Source: a delta proteobacterium MLS_D (GTDB lineage: Bacteria; Desulfobacterota; Syntrophia; Syntrophales; UBA2210). From it: a DNA stretch of 42,083 nt. Positions 1 through 7,937 of this stretch are shown here, in pieces (position 1 is the first letter of the stretch; every line of letters begins with the position of its first letter). The DNA lies in contig LQBH01000008.1 in the NCBI GenBank assembly GCA_002030015.1, positions 1 through 42,083 on the forward strand, read 5' to 3'. A program made the position numbers and the translations under genes. Below the pieces are notes generated by a model. It searched no databases and was not told where the DNA came from. It was given only the letters and a program-made list of their open reading frames with translations.

Positions 1-1
1 T

Positions 2-286
2 GTCAAAAGTTCACATCAGTCTTTTTTACTACGACATACGATTGAGATGGAATTGAAGGGTTCTGCATTATTAACTTGGCCACTCGTAATTCGACCTCTG
101 CACGATGCATTGCTCGAAGACGCCCTATCCACTGCTCAGGCATCACTTGGAATGGCTCCTCAAATGAGGCCGTGGTCGCCATGGGTTAAAATAGTCCGAT
201 GGATAATGTCTGGCGGCAAAGCACAAACACAAATAATGCCCAACAAGGCTAATGCAGCCGACGCAAAAAGTCGCGCCGCTGATTAG
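2..286 (+). CDS. Partial CDS, unrecognised protein C-terminus
   Basis: The frame is open from the left edge to a TAG at 284-286, so the gene begins outside the window. The visible part contains HTIEMELKG, TWPLVIRPLHDALLEDAL and WSPWVKIVRWI, which reads like real protein: amphipathic and Trp-rich, not low complexity. I do not recognise the family with confidence; the pattern faintly recalls the last helix of START/SRPBCC-type proteins. The last 16 or so residues (from MPNKANAAD) are encoded by the attC-like hairpin that begins at 238, so they are probably an accidental extension. Base composition is more AT-rich than in the core genes to the right. An internal ATG at 47 could also be the start of a shorter protein. 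Confidence 0.4.
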   Translation, partial: VKSSHQSFLLRHTIEMELKGSALLTWPLVIRPLHDALLEDALSTAQASLGMAPQMRPWSPWVKIVRWIMSGGKAQTQIMPNKANAADAKSRAAD

Positions 287-303
287 CAGCCCGTTCGGAG
301 CGA
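238..303 (+). other. attC-like bulged hairpin (possible degenerate integron site)
   Basis: GCCCAAC at 238-244 fits the RYYYAAC R'' box. A bulged stem follows: GCTAAT 248-253 pairs with ATTAGC 282-287, CAGC 255-258 pairs with GCTG 278-281 (leaving G254 unpaired), and CGC 262-264 pairs with GCG 273-275. At 293-302 a degraded box (GTTCGGAGC) stands where GTTGGGC would be expected. An unpaired base in an imperfect stem is typical of attC. No integrase gene is visible. Confidence 0.35.
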
Positions 304-346
304 ATATCATATTGATTATAATCAGTTAAAATGTTAATTTTGAAAT

Positions 347-544
347 ATGAATATGGATCGTAAACATACAGAAACATATAAAATGACCGACAATCGTAAT
401 GTAGATTATGTCGTCGGTAACGCTGAAGACCGCATTCTTCTTGTCTGGCCGTTAACAAAAGAAATCGCCTCTCTAAGCATAAAGCATGATGTTGAACGAA
501 GACTACAGAGACATATTACAAGCCTTATCCGACGAAAAGGTTAA
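347..544 (+). CDS. Small hypothetical protein upstream of nucleotidyltransferase
   Basis: This 65-residue ORF ends in a basic segment with WPLTKEIASLSIKHDVERRL and QRHITSLIRRKG. It overlaps the next gene by 59 nt in another frame. ATGs at 347, 353 and 383 are all possible starts, and none has a clear Shine-Dalgarno site. Small proteins with a W-x-L-T core and an RLQRH tail are, from memory, often encoded just upstream of DUF6036-type nucleotidyltransferase-fold genes, which suggests a two-gene unit, possibly toxin-antitoxin-like. That role is inference. The long overlap and missing ribosome site keep confidence moderate. Confidence 0.45.
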   Translation: MNMDRKHTETYKMTDNRNVDYVVGNAEDRILLVWPLTKEIASLSIKHDVERRLQRHITSLIRRKG

Positions 545-944
545 GTTTATCCTTGTCGGAGCATATGCGCTTGCTGCCCACGGATATCCCAGAGCTACCA
601 TGGATATTGATATATGGGTCATGCCATCTTCTGATAATGCCGAAGCGGTCCTCCGAGCTTTGCGCAGTTTCGGCACACCACTGCATAATATTACTAAAAA
701 GGATCTGGAGGAAGATGGGACCGTTTTCCAGATTGGAGTCGCTCCGAGGCGAATTGATATCATTACAGAGGCAACAGGGCTAAAATTTGAACAGACCTAT
801 CAAAATTCAATTTTAGTAAACATTGATGGTATTGACGTCCACATCCCTTCAATCGATGATCTTATTATCAATAAAAAAGCCACAGGAAGAACGAAAGATC
901 TTGCTGATGCGGAAGCCTTAGTAAGTACTAAGGGACGTAGTTAA
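486..944 (+). CDS. Nucleotidyltransferase-fold protein (DUF6036/AbiEii-like)
   Basis: The 152-residue protein has the start of a minimal nucleotidyltransferase fold: FILVGAYALAAHGYPRAT followed by MDIDIWV. These give the G-x-Y-A-x-x-x-H-G helix and the D-x-D metal-binding pair at about residues 38-40. The C-terminus (IPSIDDLIINKKATGRTKD, then LADAEAL) is typical of DUF6036/AbiEii-like proteins. Members act as putative nucleotidyltransferase toxins or antitoxin partners; here the substrate is unknown. Two adjacent ATGs (486 and 489) are equally good starts. The gene follows an overlapping 65-residue ORF, and both lie between two attC-like hairpins, consistent with a mobile cassette. Its base composition is AT-rich compared with the core genes. 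Confidence 0.75.
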   Translation: MMLNEDYRDILQALSDEKVKFILVGAYALAAHGYPRATMDIDIWVMPSSDNAEAVLRALRSFGTPLHNITKKDLEEDGTVFQIGVAPRRIDIITEATGLKFEQTYQNSILVNIDGIDVHIPSIDDLIINKKATGRTKDLADAEALVSTKGRS

Positions 945-957
945 CTTATTAACTTAT

Positions 958-987
958 GGGGGAATTCGAGGGGCATAATACTTAATT
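958..987 (+). repeat. Copy of GGGG(A)CATAA-ACTTAATT dispersed repeat
   Basis: GGGGGAATTCGAGGGG followed by CATAATACTTAATT matches, with a few changes, the arms of the inverted repeat at 3917-3995 (GGGGACATAACACTTAATT, and CCCCCGAATT read on the other strand). Only one arm is evident here. It lies just after the nucleotidyltransferase gene. It is probably a degenerate member of a transposase-associated REP family. Confidence 0.5.
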
Positions 988-1040
988 TTTCAGAGTGATT
1001 GTGTGACCTTATGTCCGTAGGTATTTAATAGTATTAATTC

Positions 1041-1087
1041 GCCTAACCAGTTACTCCAGCTGACCGCGTACTGCGGCTGGTGAGTGA
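1041..1087 (+). other. Second attC-like half-site (weak)
   Basis: GCCTAAC at 1041-1047 is a canonical R'' box. A bulged hairpin follows: TTACT 1051-1055 with AGTGA 1083-1087, CCAG 1056-1059 with CTGG 1077-1080, and CCGC 1064-1067 with GCGG 1073-1076, with an extrahelical CTGA at 1060-1063. No GTTRRRY partner box is visible downstream, so this is at best a decayed site. The rest of the gap 945-1250 holds only this and the repeat at 958-987. Confidence 0.25.
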
Positions 1088-1250
1088 ACAAAATAATTAA
1101 GCAGACAACTATGAACGATGCAGTGACAATAGCGGTGCCGTCATCTTTCAGGGGGATTGCGATGGCAGGTGGTAATCTGTAGCCGAGAAAGTCGACGTGG
1201 GGAGCAGAACATCCGAATTATGGAAACAACTCAGGCAGGGAGGGCAGGCA

Positions 1251-1739
1251 ATGAAAAAGTGCATGGTTACTTTGTCAATATTCATTCTCATGGCAGCCGT
1301 GTTCGGATGCTCGTTGCCGAGGCTTCCTGATGGACATGTCCACATGCGCCAGGGCAAGATGATCTCTCTTTCCGATGGTTCAGAAATGACGATAGAGGTG
1401 CAAGGAACCAGAGGTGCGATTTATCCCGAAGGTGTCATGCTGGCGGTCCACCCCACAAGCGGCGAGACGTTTCGAGGCAAGTATTACCTTGTATCAGAAA
1501 GTTCTACGTCGACTGGAGTCGTTCAGAATAAGTGGGGGACGAAAACCGGCAAAATAACGACAACGAGTGAAAATAAATATCTGAAAGGTGTACTGAAAGG
1601 CAACCAGGGTTCTGTGCTTCATGTTGATATAGCGGTTGGAAAACAAAACAGCAATTTTTACGGCGAAGCAACTGACGCGAAGGGTGGAAAATATCAAATC
1701 ATACTGAGTCCACAGTATATCTCTCGAAAAGTACAGTAA
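1251..1739 (+). CDS. Hypothetical lipoprotein
   Basis: The 162-residue protein begins MKKCMVTLSIFILMAAVFGC. It has two basic residues, a hydrophobic stretch and a lipobox (VFGC, Cys at residue 20), so it is a predicted lipoprotein cleaved by signal peptidase II. The mature part is hydrophilic with many Gly, Ser and Thr and includes a basic KGVLKGNQGSVLHVDIAVGK segment; I recognise no domain. ATG 1251 was chosen because a purine-rich GGGAGGG ribosome site precedes it and the signal peptide starts there; an upstream in-frame ATG at 1197 would bury the signal. It stands alone, with about 300 nt before it and 195 nt after it. Confidence 0.7.
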   Translation: MKKCMVTLSIFILMAAVFGCSLPRLPDGHVHMRQGKMISLSDGSEMTIEVQGTRGAIYPEGVMLAVHPTSGETFRGKYYLVSESSTSTGVVQNKWGTKTGKITTTSENKYLKGVLKGNQGSVLHVDIAVGKQNSNFYGEATDAKGGKYQIILSPQYISRKVQ

Positions 1740-1934
1740 ACAATGAACGCCCAACATGGCAGTCCAAGGGGAACAGCAGGGGCCGGGCAAATAGTAAATT
1801 GGCTTGTTCTCCAAGCTTAATATCATTTGCAAGGGTCATATGATGTGCGATTCAGCCTTCGCCGATAGGGGCTGCTGATCAACGGTGCGCGGTTCGGCGC
1901 GACATTTGCCGCCGCGAGCCGTCTTTATTGTATC

Positions 1935-2855
1935 ATGAAAAAACGAGATCACATGGTGGGTGCGGGCACAGTTTTCGTAGCGCTGGCGGCTTTTTGCTGG
2001 GGCTTATCAGGCGGGATCGGCGGTATTCTGATGGCCGATGGCTGGGATGCGTTCGTGGTTTCATTCTACCGGGGCGCGATTGGACTGCTGTTCGTCCTCG
2101 TCTGGCTGGCGCTGCGCCCGCGCGGCAGCGGACTGGCGAGTCGCCGGTTATGGTTCTGGTCGGCGATCGCCGGTTTCGGAGTAGCCGGCAACTTCGCGTT
2201 CTATTTCATCAGCATATCGCAGGGAAGTGTCGCGGTTGCGGCTACGTTGATGTACTGCGCGCCGGTGTTCGTGTATCTCATTTCATTCGCCCTGAAGCTT
2301 GAAAGCCCATCCCCGCTGAAGTGGACTGCGATCGCGGTGGTGATGATTGGTATCGTGTTGCTCACGCAGATTTACGATATCGGTGCGAGCGGTGTCACGT
2401 TTATCGGTGTGATCGCCGGGCTGCTTGCCGGACTGTCCTACGCGATATTCATCTTCGGATTTAAGTATGCGGCGCCGCACGGAAGCCCGCAGGCGATTCT
2501 CTCAATAGCGTTCGCGGTACTTGTCATCATCCTTGTCTGGCCGGGTGATGCCGATCAGATCGCTGCAGTCCTGAGTACAGCGGACTGGCCGCTGTTCGCG
2601 GGACTGGGTGTGTTCGGCGCGGGGTTGTCGTTTGTTCTTTATATCATCGGTCTGAATCATACTGCGCCGTCCGTGGCCTCAATTGTGGCAATGGTTGAAC
2701 CGGTCACCGCTTCGCTGTTCGGCGTTGTGGTTTTAAACGAACACCTGGCCGGCTCGCAGATTTTGGGCATGGGGCTGATAGTGGTCACAGTAACCGCGTT
2801 GAGCGTATATTCGAGCGCCGGACGGCCATCGTCAGATTTAAGACCAGCTGATTAG
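1935..2855 (+). CDS. EamA/DMT-family transporter
   Basis: This 306-residue, very hydrophobic protein has about ten predicted membrane helices in two similar halves, the usual size and architecture of EamA drug/metabolite transporters. The first half opens with VFVALAAFCWGLSGGIGGIL and contains the SFYRGAIGLL stretch. The second half contains YAIFIFGFKYAAPHGSP and ends with SIVAMVEPVTASLFGVVVLN, the family's conserved penultimate helices (E-P in the MVEPVTAS motif). Members export or import small metabolites across the inner membrane; the substrate cannot be told from sequence. The gene is not in an operon: 195 nt precede it and 198 nt follow it. The ribosome site is weak. Confidence 0.88.
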   Translation: MKKRDHMVGAGTVFVALAAFCWGLSGGIGGILMADGWDAFVVSFYRGAIGLLFVLVWLALRPRGSGLASRRLWFWSAIAGFGVAGNFAFYFISISQGSVAVAATLMYCAPVFVYLISFALKLESPSPLKWTAIAVVMIGIVLLTQIYDIGASGVTFIGVIAGLLAGLSYAIFIFGFKYAAPHGSPQAILSIAFAVLVIILVWPGDADQIAAVLSTADWPLFAGLGVFGAGLSFVLYIIGLNHTAPSVASIVAMVEPVTASLFGVVVLNEHLAGSQILGMGLIVVTVTALSVYSSAGRPSSDLRPAD

Positions 2856-3053
2856 CGTTCGCATCTGGAATCATCCGTTAGAATTACTGTTATCGGAATG
2901 TTGTGATGACTTGCTGAGAATTGAACGAAAAAAGGCGACAGATTTATTCCCCGGCTTATTTTGACAGTAGCCTGAACAAAGCTTACAGTGGCCGCGGCGA
3001 AGACGAACCGCTGAAGCTGTCGGTCTCATGGATTTTGATTGGAGTAAATTATA

Positions 3054-3887
3054 ATGATTTTGGCATCACTATCAGGCTCTTTTCTGGGGTTTGCGACGAT
3101 ATTTATCTGCATCGGCTTTGGCATGTTGTTTTTGCGAAATGCCGCGGGTGGAGAAGTCGGTCCCGGATACTGGTCAATGAGTTTTTTCTTAAACAGTGCG
3201 GGGTTTTTGTTCTGGGCGGGTACGGCTGCGGATAGCCCCTGGTTGTTCTTCACTGTCGGCGAAGTTTTACACATGATGGGCTTCATTACACTGGTGTACG
3301 GCGCCTGCAGGTTCACCGGGAGAAACATACAGCGCCGGACTATTTATGCCCTGTGTGTTTTTGTCGCTGTCTGGCTGGGGGCGATGATCATGATGCCGCA
3401 CCATCGATTCGGAGCGATGTTCCTGCTCATGGTACTTCGGGCCGTTCTTTTTCTGTGGGCAGGCAGTATGATTTTGAGGCACGTTCCCGCGAAGTCGTCG
3501 GCGGGACGCAGGCTGGCCGGTTGGGGTTTGCTGGCCTGGGGAGTGTATATACTTTTATTTCCTTTATTATGGCGAGAATCGTGGGTGCTTCCCCTGGCGT
3601 TTGGCCTCCTGGTGGGGTTTCATATACTGGCGGCGTTGGGCATGATGGTTCTGGTTGTGGATCGTATGCGGATGCGTGCCGAGGCAAGCGAGATCCGTAC
3701 TGAGAAACTTGAGGGGCTGCTTCCCATCTGTTCCTACTGTAAAAAAATTCGAGATGATAATGGGCACTGGCATCAAATAGAATCATATGTTCGTGATCGT
3801 TCCAATACTGAATTCAGTCATGGCATATGTCCCGAATGCCTGAAAGAACATTTTCCGGATTTTGATATGTCTGATGAAAGCGAGTAA
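3054..3887 (+). CDS. Multi-pass membrane protein with C-terminal CxxC...CxxC module
   Basis: The 277-residue protein has about seven predicted membrane helices (residues ~5-205), starting SGSFLGFATIFICIGFGMLF. A short linker, VVDRMRMRAEASEIRTEKLE, looks like the helical stalk that leads from a sensor to an output domain. The C-terminal ~55 residues begin LEGLLPICSYCKKIRDDNG and include HWHQIESYV and GICPECLKEHFPDF. Two CxxC pairs plus His suggest a zinc-binding module. I recall this GLLPIC-x2-C-KKIRDD module at the ends of PAS and response-regulator proteins of deltaproteobacteria. No kinase or diguanylate cyclase domain is present. GGAG upstream of ATG 3054 supports the start. Confidence 0.65.
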   Translation: MILASLSGSFLGFATIFICIGFGMLFLRNAAGGEVGPGYWSMSFFLNSAGFLFWAGTAADSPWLFFTVGEVLHMMGFITLVYGACRFTGRNIQRRTIYALCVFVAVWLGAMIMMPHHRFGAMFLLMVLRAVLFLWAGSMILRHVPAKSSAGRRLAGWGLLAWGVYILLFPLLWRESWVLPLAFGLLVGFHILAALGMMVLVVDRMRMRAEASEIRTEKLEGLLPICSYCKKIRDDNGHWHQIESYVRDRSNTEFSHGICPECLKEHFPDFDMSDESE

Positions 3888-3917
3888 AAGCGTCGGGGAG
3901 TATTCGGGGAGTATTCC

Positions 3918-3993
3918 GGGGACATAACACTTAATTATTTGTGATGCTGCCTGACCCCTTTCCACGATCACGACAATTAAGTGTTATGTCCCC
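3918..3993. repeat. 19-bp inverted repeat, REP/MITE-like
   Basis: GGGGACATAACACTTAATT (3918-3936) and its exact reverse complement (3975-3993) are separated by 38 nt. Just upstream is a short tandem, GGGGAGTATTC twice (about 3896-3917). The element fills the gap between two convergent genes, and the kinase-like gene's TAA lies directly beside its right arm. A related single arm is at 958-987. From memory, near-identical motifs flank Y1 (REP-associated) transposase genes in deltaproteobacteria; no transposase is present here. Confidence 0.7.
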
Positions 3994-3997
3994 CGAA

Positions 3998-4567
3998 TTA
4001 GGGAATAAATCCAAGGAGGTTTTTCTCACGCACCAGGTGGTCGATGGCTTCGTGAAGATCGGCCAGAGTTCCGTTGTTGAGGATGGTGAAATCAGCCATG
4101 TCTTGCGCTTCTTCTATGTGAAACAGTTCTTCTTCCCGTTGTTCCTGTTCCAGAAATTGTTCAAAACTGTCGGGATCCCTTTCTTCCCCCCGCGCCACCA
4201 TGCGCTCGAAGCGGCGCCGGGAATCCGATACTTCCACGTTGATCAGGACACAGTCTCCGCCGAATACTGACTTGAGAACAGTAACGTCGGCCAGTGACCG
4301 TACGCCGCTGATTCCAACGGCCGGGAGTTTTTCATCCCTGATTTTGTCGGCCAGAAGACGGACGAAGCATCCTTCTCCCATGTCGTTAAAACAGCGTCTC
4401 GATATGGCGCCCAGATTTTCGCGGGTCGGCTCAATGCCTTCACGGGCGGCCATTTCACGTACCAGATCACCAGTTGAATAAAAGGGAATGCCGAATGCCG
4501 TTTTTATGTGCTTCAGTACTTCGTCTTTGCCTGAACCGTTTTTACCGACGGCGCCGATGATTCTCAT
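3998..4567 (-). CDS. P-loop kinase, dephospho-CoA kinase/UPF0200-like
   Basis: The 189-residue protein begins MRIIGAVGKNGSGKDEVLKH, with a Walker A (GKNGSGKD, residues ~8-15). It continues with STGDLVREMAAREGIEPT and RENLGAISRR, then GISGVRSLADVTVLK and a lid-like RFERMVARGEERDPDSFEQF. This order matches the archaeal UPF0200 / dephospho-CoA-kinase-like P-loop family. It is related to, but not clearly the same as, CoaE. The exact substrate is unknown; a nucleotide or CoA precursor is likely. Start 4567 was chosen because AGGAAAGGATCAGGATC precedes it and residue 1 falls just before the first beta strand; an upstream in-frame ATG at 4657 would add 30 unlikely residues. It is single and convergent with the membrane protein gene. 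Confidence 0.75.
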   Translation of the reverse strand: MRIIGAVGKNGSGKDEVLKHIKTAFGIPFYSTGDLVREMAAREGIEPTRENLGAISRRCFNDMGEGCFVRLLADKIRDEKLPAVGISGVRSLADVTVLKSVFGGDCVLINVEVSDSRRRFERMVARGEERDPDSFEQFLEQEQREEELFHIEEAQDMADFTILNNGTLADLHEAIDHLVREKNLLGFIP

Positions 4568-4706
4568 GATCCTGATCCTTTCCTGGAACAATGCAGGTCC
4601 AGTGAGTGTATTTCCAGCTGCAATGTAAGGTACCGGAGGAGGCCTGTCAAGTCTCATGCAATGCTATGTCAACAAAGACATAATAAGTTAATATTATTTA
4701 TTTTTT

Positions 4707-4750
4707 TCAAGTCAATTATACTTGACTTTGATTTGTCGCGTTGCTATGAA
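4707..4750 (+). promoter_or_regulatory. Predicted sigma70 promoter with overlapping palindrome
   Basis: TTGACT (4722-4727), a 17-nt spacer and TATGAA (4745-4750) form a good sigma70-type promoter about 100 nt before fdnG. AAGTCAA (4709-4715) and TTGACTT (4722-4728) are a perfect inverted repeat with a 6-nt centre covering the -35 box, so a regulator could bind there. The regulator is unknown. The rest of the 4568-4853 gap is AT-rich and otherwise plain. Confidence 0.5.
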
Positions 4751-4853
4751 CGACTGATGTATGACCGGCGGTCACTAACCGCGGCGCGGGGTTTCCCGCC
4801 GTTGAAAACAGCCGATAGTGTAGATCATAGATAGTGAGAAAGGAGCGATCAGT

Positions 4854-7800
4854 ATGAATGTCAGCAGGCGAGGTTTCTTGAAGATCTCGGGCGCCGTCCT
4901 GGCGAGCAGCGGCCTCGGCGTAAGCCTGAAGCCGGTTTCCGCCTACGCGGAACCGCTTAAGATAGCCTACGCGAAAGAGACCACTACGATTTGTCCTTAC
5001 TGTTCGGTGGGCTGTGGCATTATCGTATCCACACGGGGCGGTAAAGTGATTAACACGGAGGGCGATCCTGATCATCCTATCAACCGGGGTGCATTGTGCA
5101 CCAAGGGCGGATCGGTGTATCAGATGTCGGTAAACAAGAATCGCCTCGACAAGCCGTTATATCGGGCTCCTTATTCGACGGAATGGAAAGAGGTGAGCTG
5201 GGACTGGGCCCTCGACAAGATCGCCGATAATGTAAAAAAATCCCGCGACGAGACTTTCGTGGAGCGGAACAGCAAGGGCCAGGTGGTTAACCGTACGGAG
5301 GGCGTCGCTTCCATCGGCAGCGCGGCGCTGGACAACGAAGAGTTGTTCATATATCAAAAATTCCTGAGGGGGTTGGGTCTGGTGTATATTGAGCACCAGG
5401 CCCGTATCTGACACTCCGCCACTGTTGCGGCTCTGGCAGAGTCGTTCGGACGCGGCGCGATGACCAATCACTGGAACGATATCGAAAACAGTGATTGCGT
5501 TTTGGCGATGGGGAGCAATCCCGCATCGAATCACCCGATATCATTCAAGTATGTAACGAAGGCCATGGAGAAGGGGGCGCCCCTGATCAGCGTGGATCCG
5601 CGGTTCACCCAGACCTCGGCGCGGGCCGATATTTACGCTCCACTCCGGTCGGGAACGGATATCGCTTTCCTCGGCGGCATGATCAAGTACATACTTGATA
5701 ACAATCTGATCCACGAAAAGTATGTGAAGGCTTACACCAACGCCTCCTTCCTGGTGAACCCCGATTTCAAAATGCCCGGCGAGAACAACGGCGTTTTCTC
5801 GGGTCTCGTTGAAAGCAAGTACGACAAGAGCACCTGGTCGTATCAGACCGATGGGGACGGCGTGATTCTGAAGGATCCGACCCTTTCCGATCCTAATTGC
5901 GTCTACCGGCTTCTTAAAAAGCATTACGAAAGATATACGCCGGAGGTCGTGTCGAACATCACCGGGACACCTGAGGACAAGCTGCTTGCCGTGTACAGGG
6001 AATATGCAAAAACGGGGAAACCCGGCAAGGCGGGTACGATCATGTACGCCATGGGGTGGACGCAGCACACGGTGGGCGTCCAGAATATCCGGGCCATGAG
6101 TATCATCCAGCTTCTGCTCGGCAACATGGGTGTGGCCGGCGGCGGCGTGAACGCGCTGCGTGGTGAGTCAAACGTCCAGGGCTCGACGGACATGGCGCTC
6201 CTGTTCCACATTCTTCCGGGATATCTCAAAACCCCTGTGGCGTCGTGGCAGACGCTGGAAGAGTACAACAGGAAAAACACCCCTGCCACGAACGAGCCCA
6301 AGAGTCTGAACTGGTGGAAAAATTATTCCAAGTACATGGCAAGTCTTCTGCGGGCGCATTACGGGATGAACGTCACCCTGGAAGAAGCTTACAATTACCT
6401 GCCGAAGCGCGACGACGGTCAGGACTGCTCCTGGCTGACGCTTTTCGACAGCATGTACAAGGGCAAGTTCTCCGGCCTGTTCGCCTGGGGGATGAATCCG
6501 GCATGCAGCGGGGCCAGTTCGCACAAGGTTCGCACGGCGCTGACCCAGCTTGACTGGATGGTGAACGTCAATGTGTACGACAACGAGACGGGTTCCTTCT
6601 GGAGAGAACCGGGGCTCGATCCGTCCAAGATCAAGACGGAAGTATTCATGCTGCCCTGTTCCGCCTTCATGGAAAAAGAAGGAAGTATAACCAACAGCGG
6701 CCGCTGGATGCAGTGGCGTTATAAAGCCGTTGATTCGCCCGGTGTGGCGATGCCCGACGGCGATATCATGACGGAACTGTTTTATCGCGTCAAAGAGCGC
6801 TATGAAAAAGACGGCGGTCCGATGTCAGACGCAATCACCAGGCTGACATGGGACTACGGCGTCAAGGACGGTACCGGCCGGGTCCGTCATTTTGATCCCG
6901 ATTACGTCGCCAGGGAAGTGAACGGCTATTTTCTGGAAGACAAGGTCATCGGCGGCGTGCTGTACAAGAAAGGCACCCTTGTTCCGAGTTTCGGCCTGCT
7001 GCAGGATGATGGTTCAACCTCTTCGGGAAACTGGCTGTACTGTAATTCCTACACCGAGAAGGGAAACATGGCGAAGAGACGGGGCAACGAGGACCGATCG
7101 CTTATAGGTCTTTACTCTGATTGGGCCTGGTGCTGGCCTCTGAACCGAAGGATCATCTATAATGGTGCCTCGGTTGATCCCGACACAGGCCTGCCCTGGG
7201 ACAAGAAAAATCCCGTCATTCGCTGGAACGGTTCGACGTGGACGGGCGACGTACCCGACGGTGTGGCGGCGCCCGGCTCGGGGAGACCTCCCTTCATCAT
7301 GAAACCGGACGGCTATGGGAATATTTTCGGGCCCGGGCTGGCTGACGGTCCTTTCCCGGAACATTACGAGCCGCTCGAATGTCCCATCGAGGCGAACCTG
7401 CTGTCACCGCAGTTCATCAATCCCACCATCGTCAGGTGGGACGAGGTCGGAACGGGAACCAGCGTTGACGCGAGGGCAACCTGTGATCCCCGGTTCCCCT
7501 TCGTCTGTTCCACCTACCGGGTGTCCGAGCACTGGCAGACGGGCGTCCTGACACGGTGGGCACCCTGGCTGGCCGAAATGCAGCCGGAACTGTTCGTGGA
7601 AATAGGCAGTGAACTGGCGCGCCTCAAGGGTTTTAAAAACGGCGAACACGTGATGGTCAAGTCGGTCCGCGGCGAAGTCGAGGCCGTGGCCATCGTGACG
7701 GACCGCTATAAACCCATGAAGGTAGCCGGAATGACGGTCCATCAGGTCGGCATTCCCTGGCACTACGGATGGGTGACGACCAACATGAGAAAATACGTCC

Positions 7801-7934
7801 ATGGAGACAAGGTTCCCGAAGTTTTCACCGGTGGTGATTCGGCGAATCTCCTGACGCCCTTTATCGGGGATCCGAATACGGGCATCCCCGAAAGCAAGGC
7901 CTTCATGGTCAACGTTGAAAGGAAGGGGGTGTAA
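4854..7934 (+). CDS. fdnG: Formate dehydrogenase alpha subunit, selenocysteine-containing
   Basis: One 1026-residue protein is read through an in-frame TGA at 5409-5411 (residue 186), decoded as selenocysteine. It oxidises formate to CO2 at a molybdenum or tungsten bis-pterin centre. A twin-arginine signal (SRRGFLK, residues 4-10) sends it to the outer face of the inner membrane. Cys 47, 50, 54 and 82 bind the proximal 4Fe-4S cluster. Sec is followed directly by His, as in formate dehydrogenases, then SATVAALAESFGRGAMTNHW. The frame, spacing and homology continue unbroken to the stop. The molybdopterin dinucleotide-binding C-terminal region starts near residue 850. AAGGAG precedes the ATG. 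It is the first gene of an operon with the Fe-S and cytochrome subunits. Translation needs SelA/B/C/D, none of which is in the window. Confidence 0.96.
5409..5440 (+). promoter_or_regulatory. Sec UGA codon and putative bacterial SECIS hairpin
   Basis: TGA at 5409-5411 is followed, 10 nt later, by CTGTTG (5422-5427) and TGGCAG (5434-5439), which can pair (with G-U pairs) around a CGGCTC loop. Bacterial SECIS elements lie in the same place directly after the UGA and carry a G/U-rich loop read by SelB. The stem is modest, so the exact fold is inference; the coding evidence for Sec is stronger. Confidence 0.65.
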
Positions 7935-7937
7935 GCC

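Noticed and set aside
1749-1830. A third possible attC-like site starting GCCCAAC after the lipoprotein gene
   Set aside because: Only the box is present; no bulged stem or partner box could be drawn.
4854-5411. fdnG looks broken: an ORF stops at a TGA and another starts at 5460
   Set aside because: Same frame, unbroken formate dehydrogenase homology through the TGA, His directly after, and a SECIS-like hairpin: this is selenocysteine, not a pseudogene.
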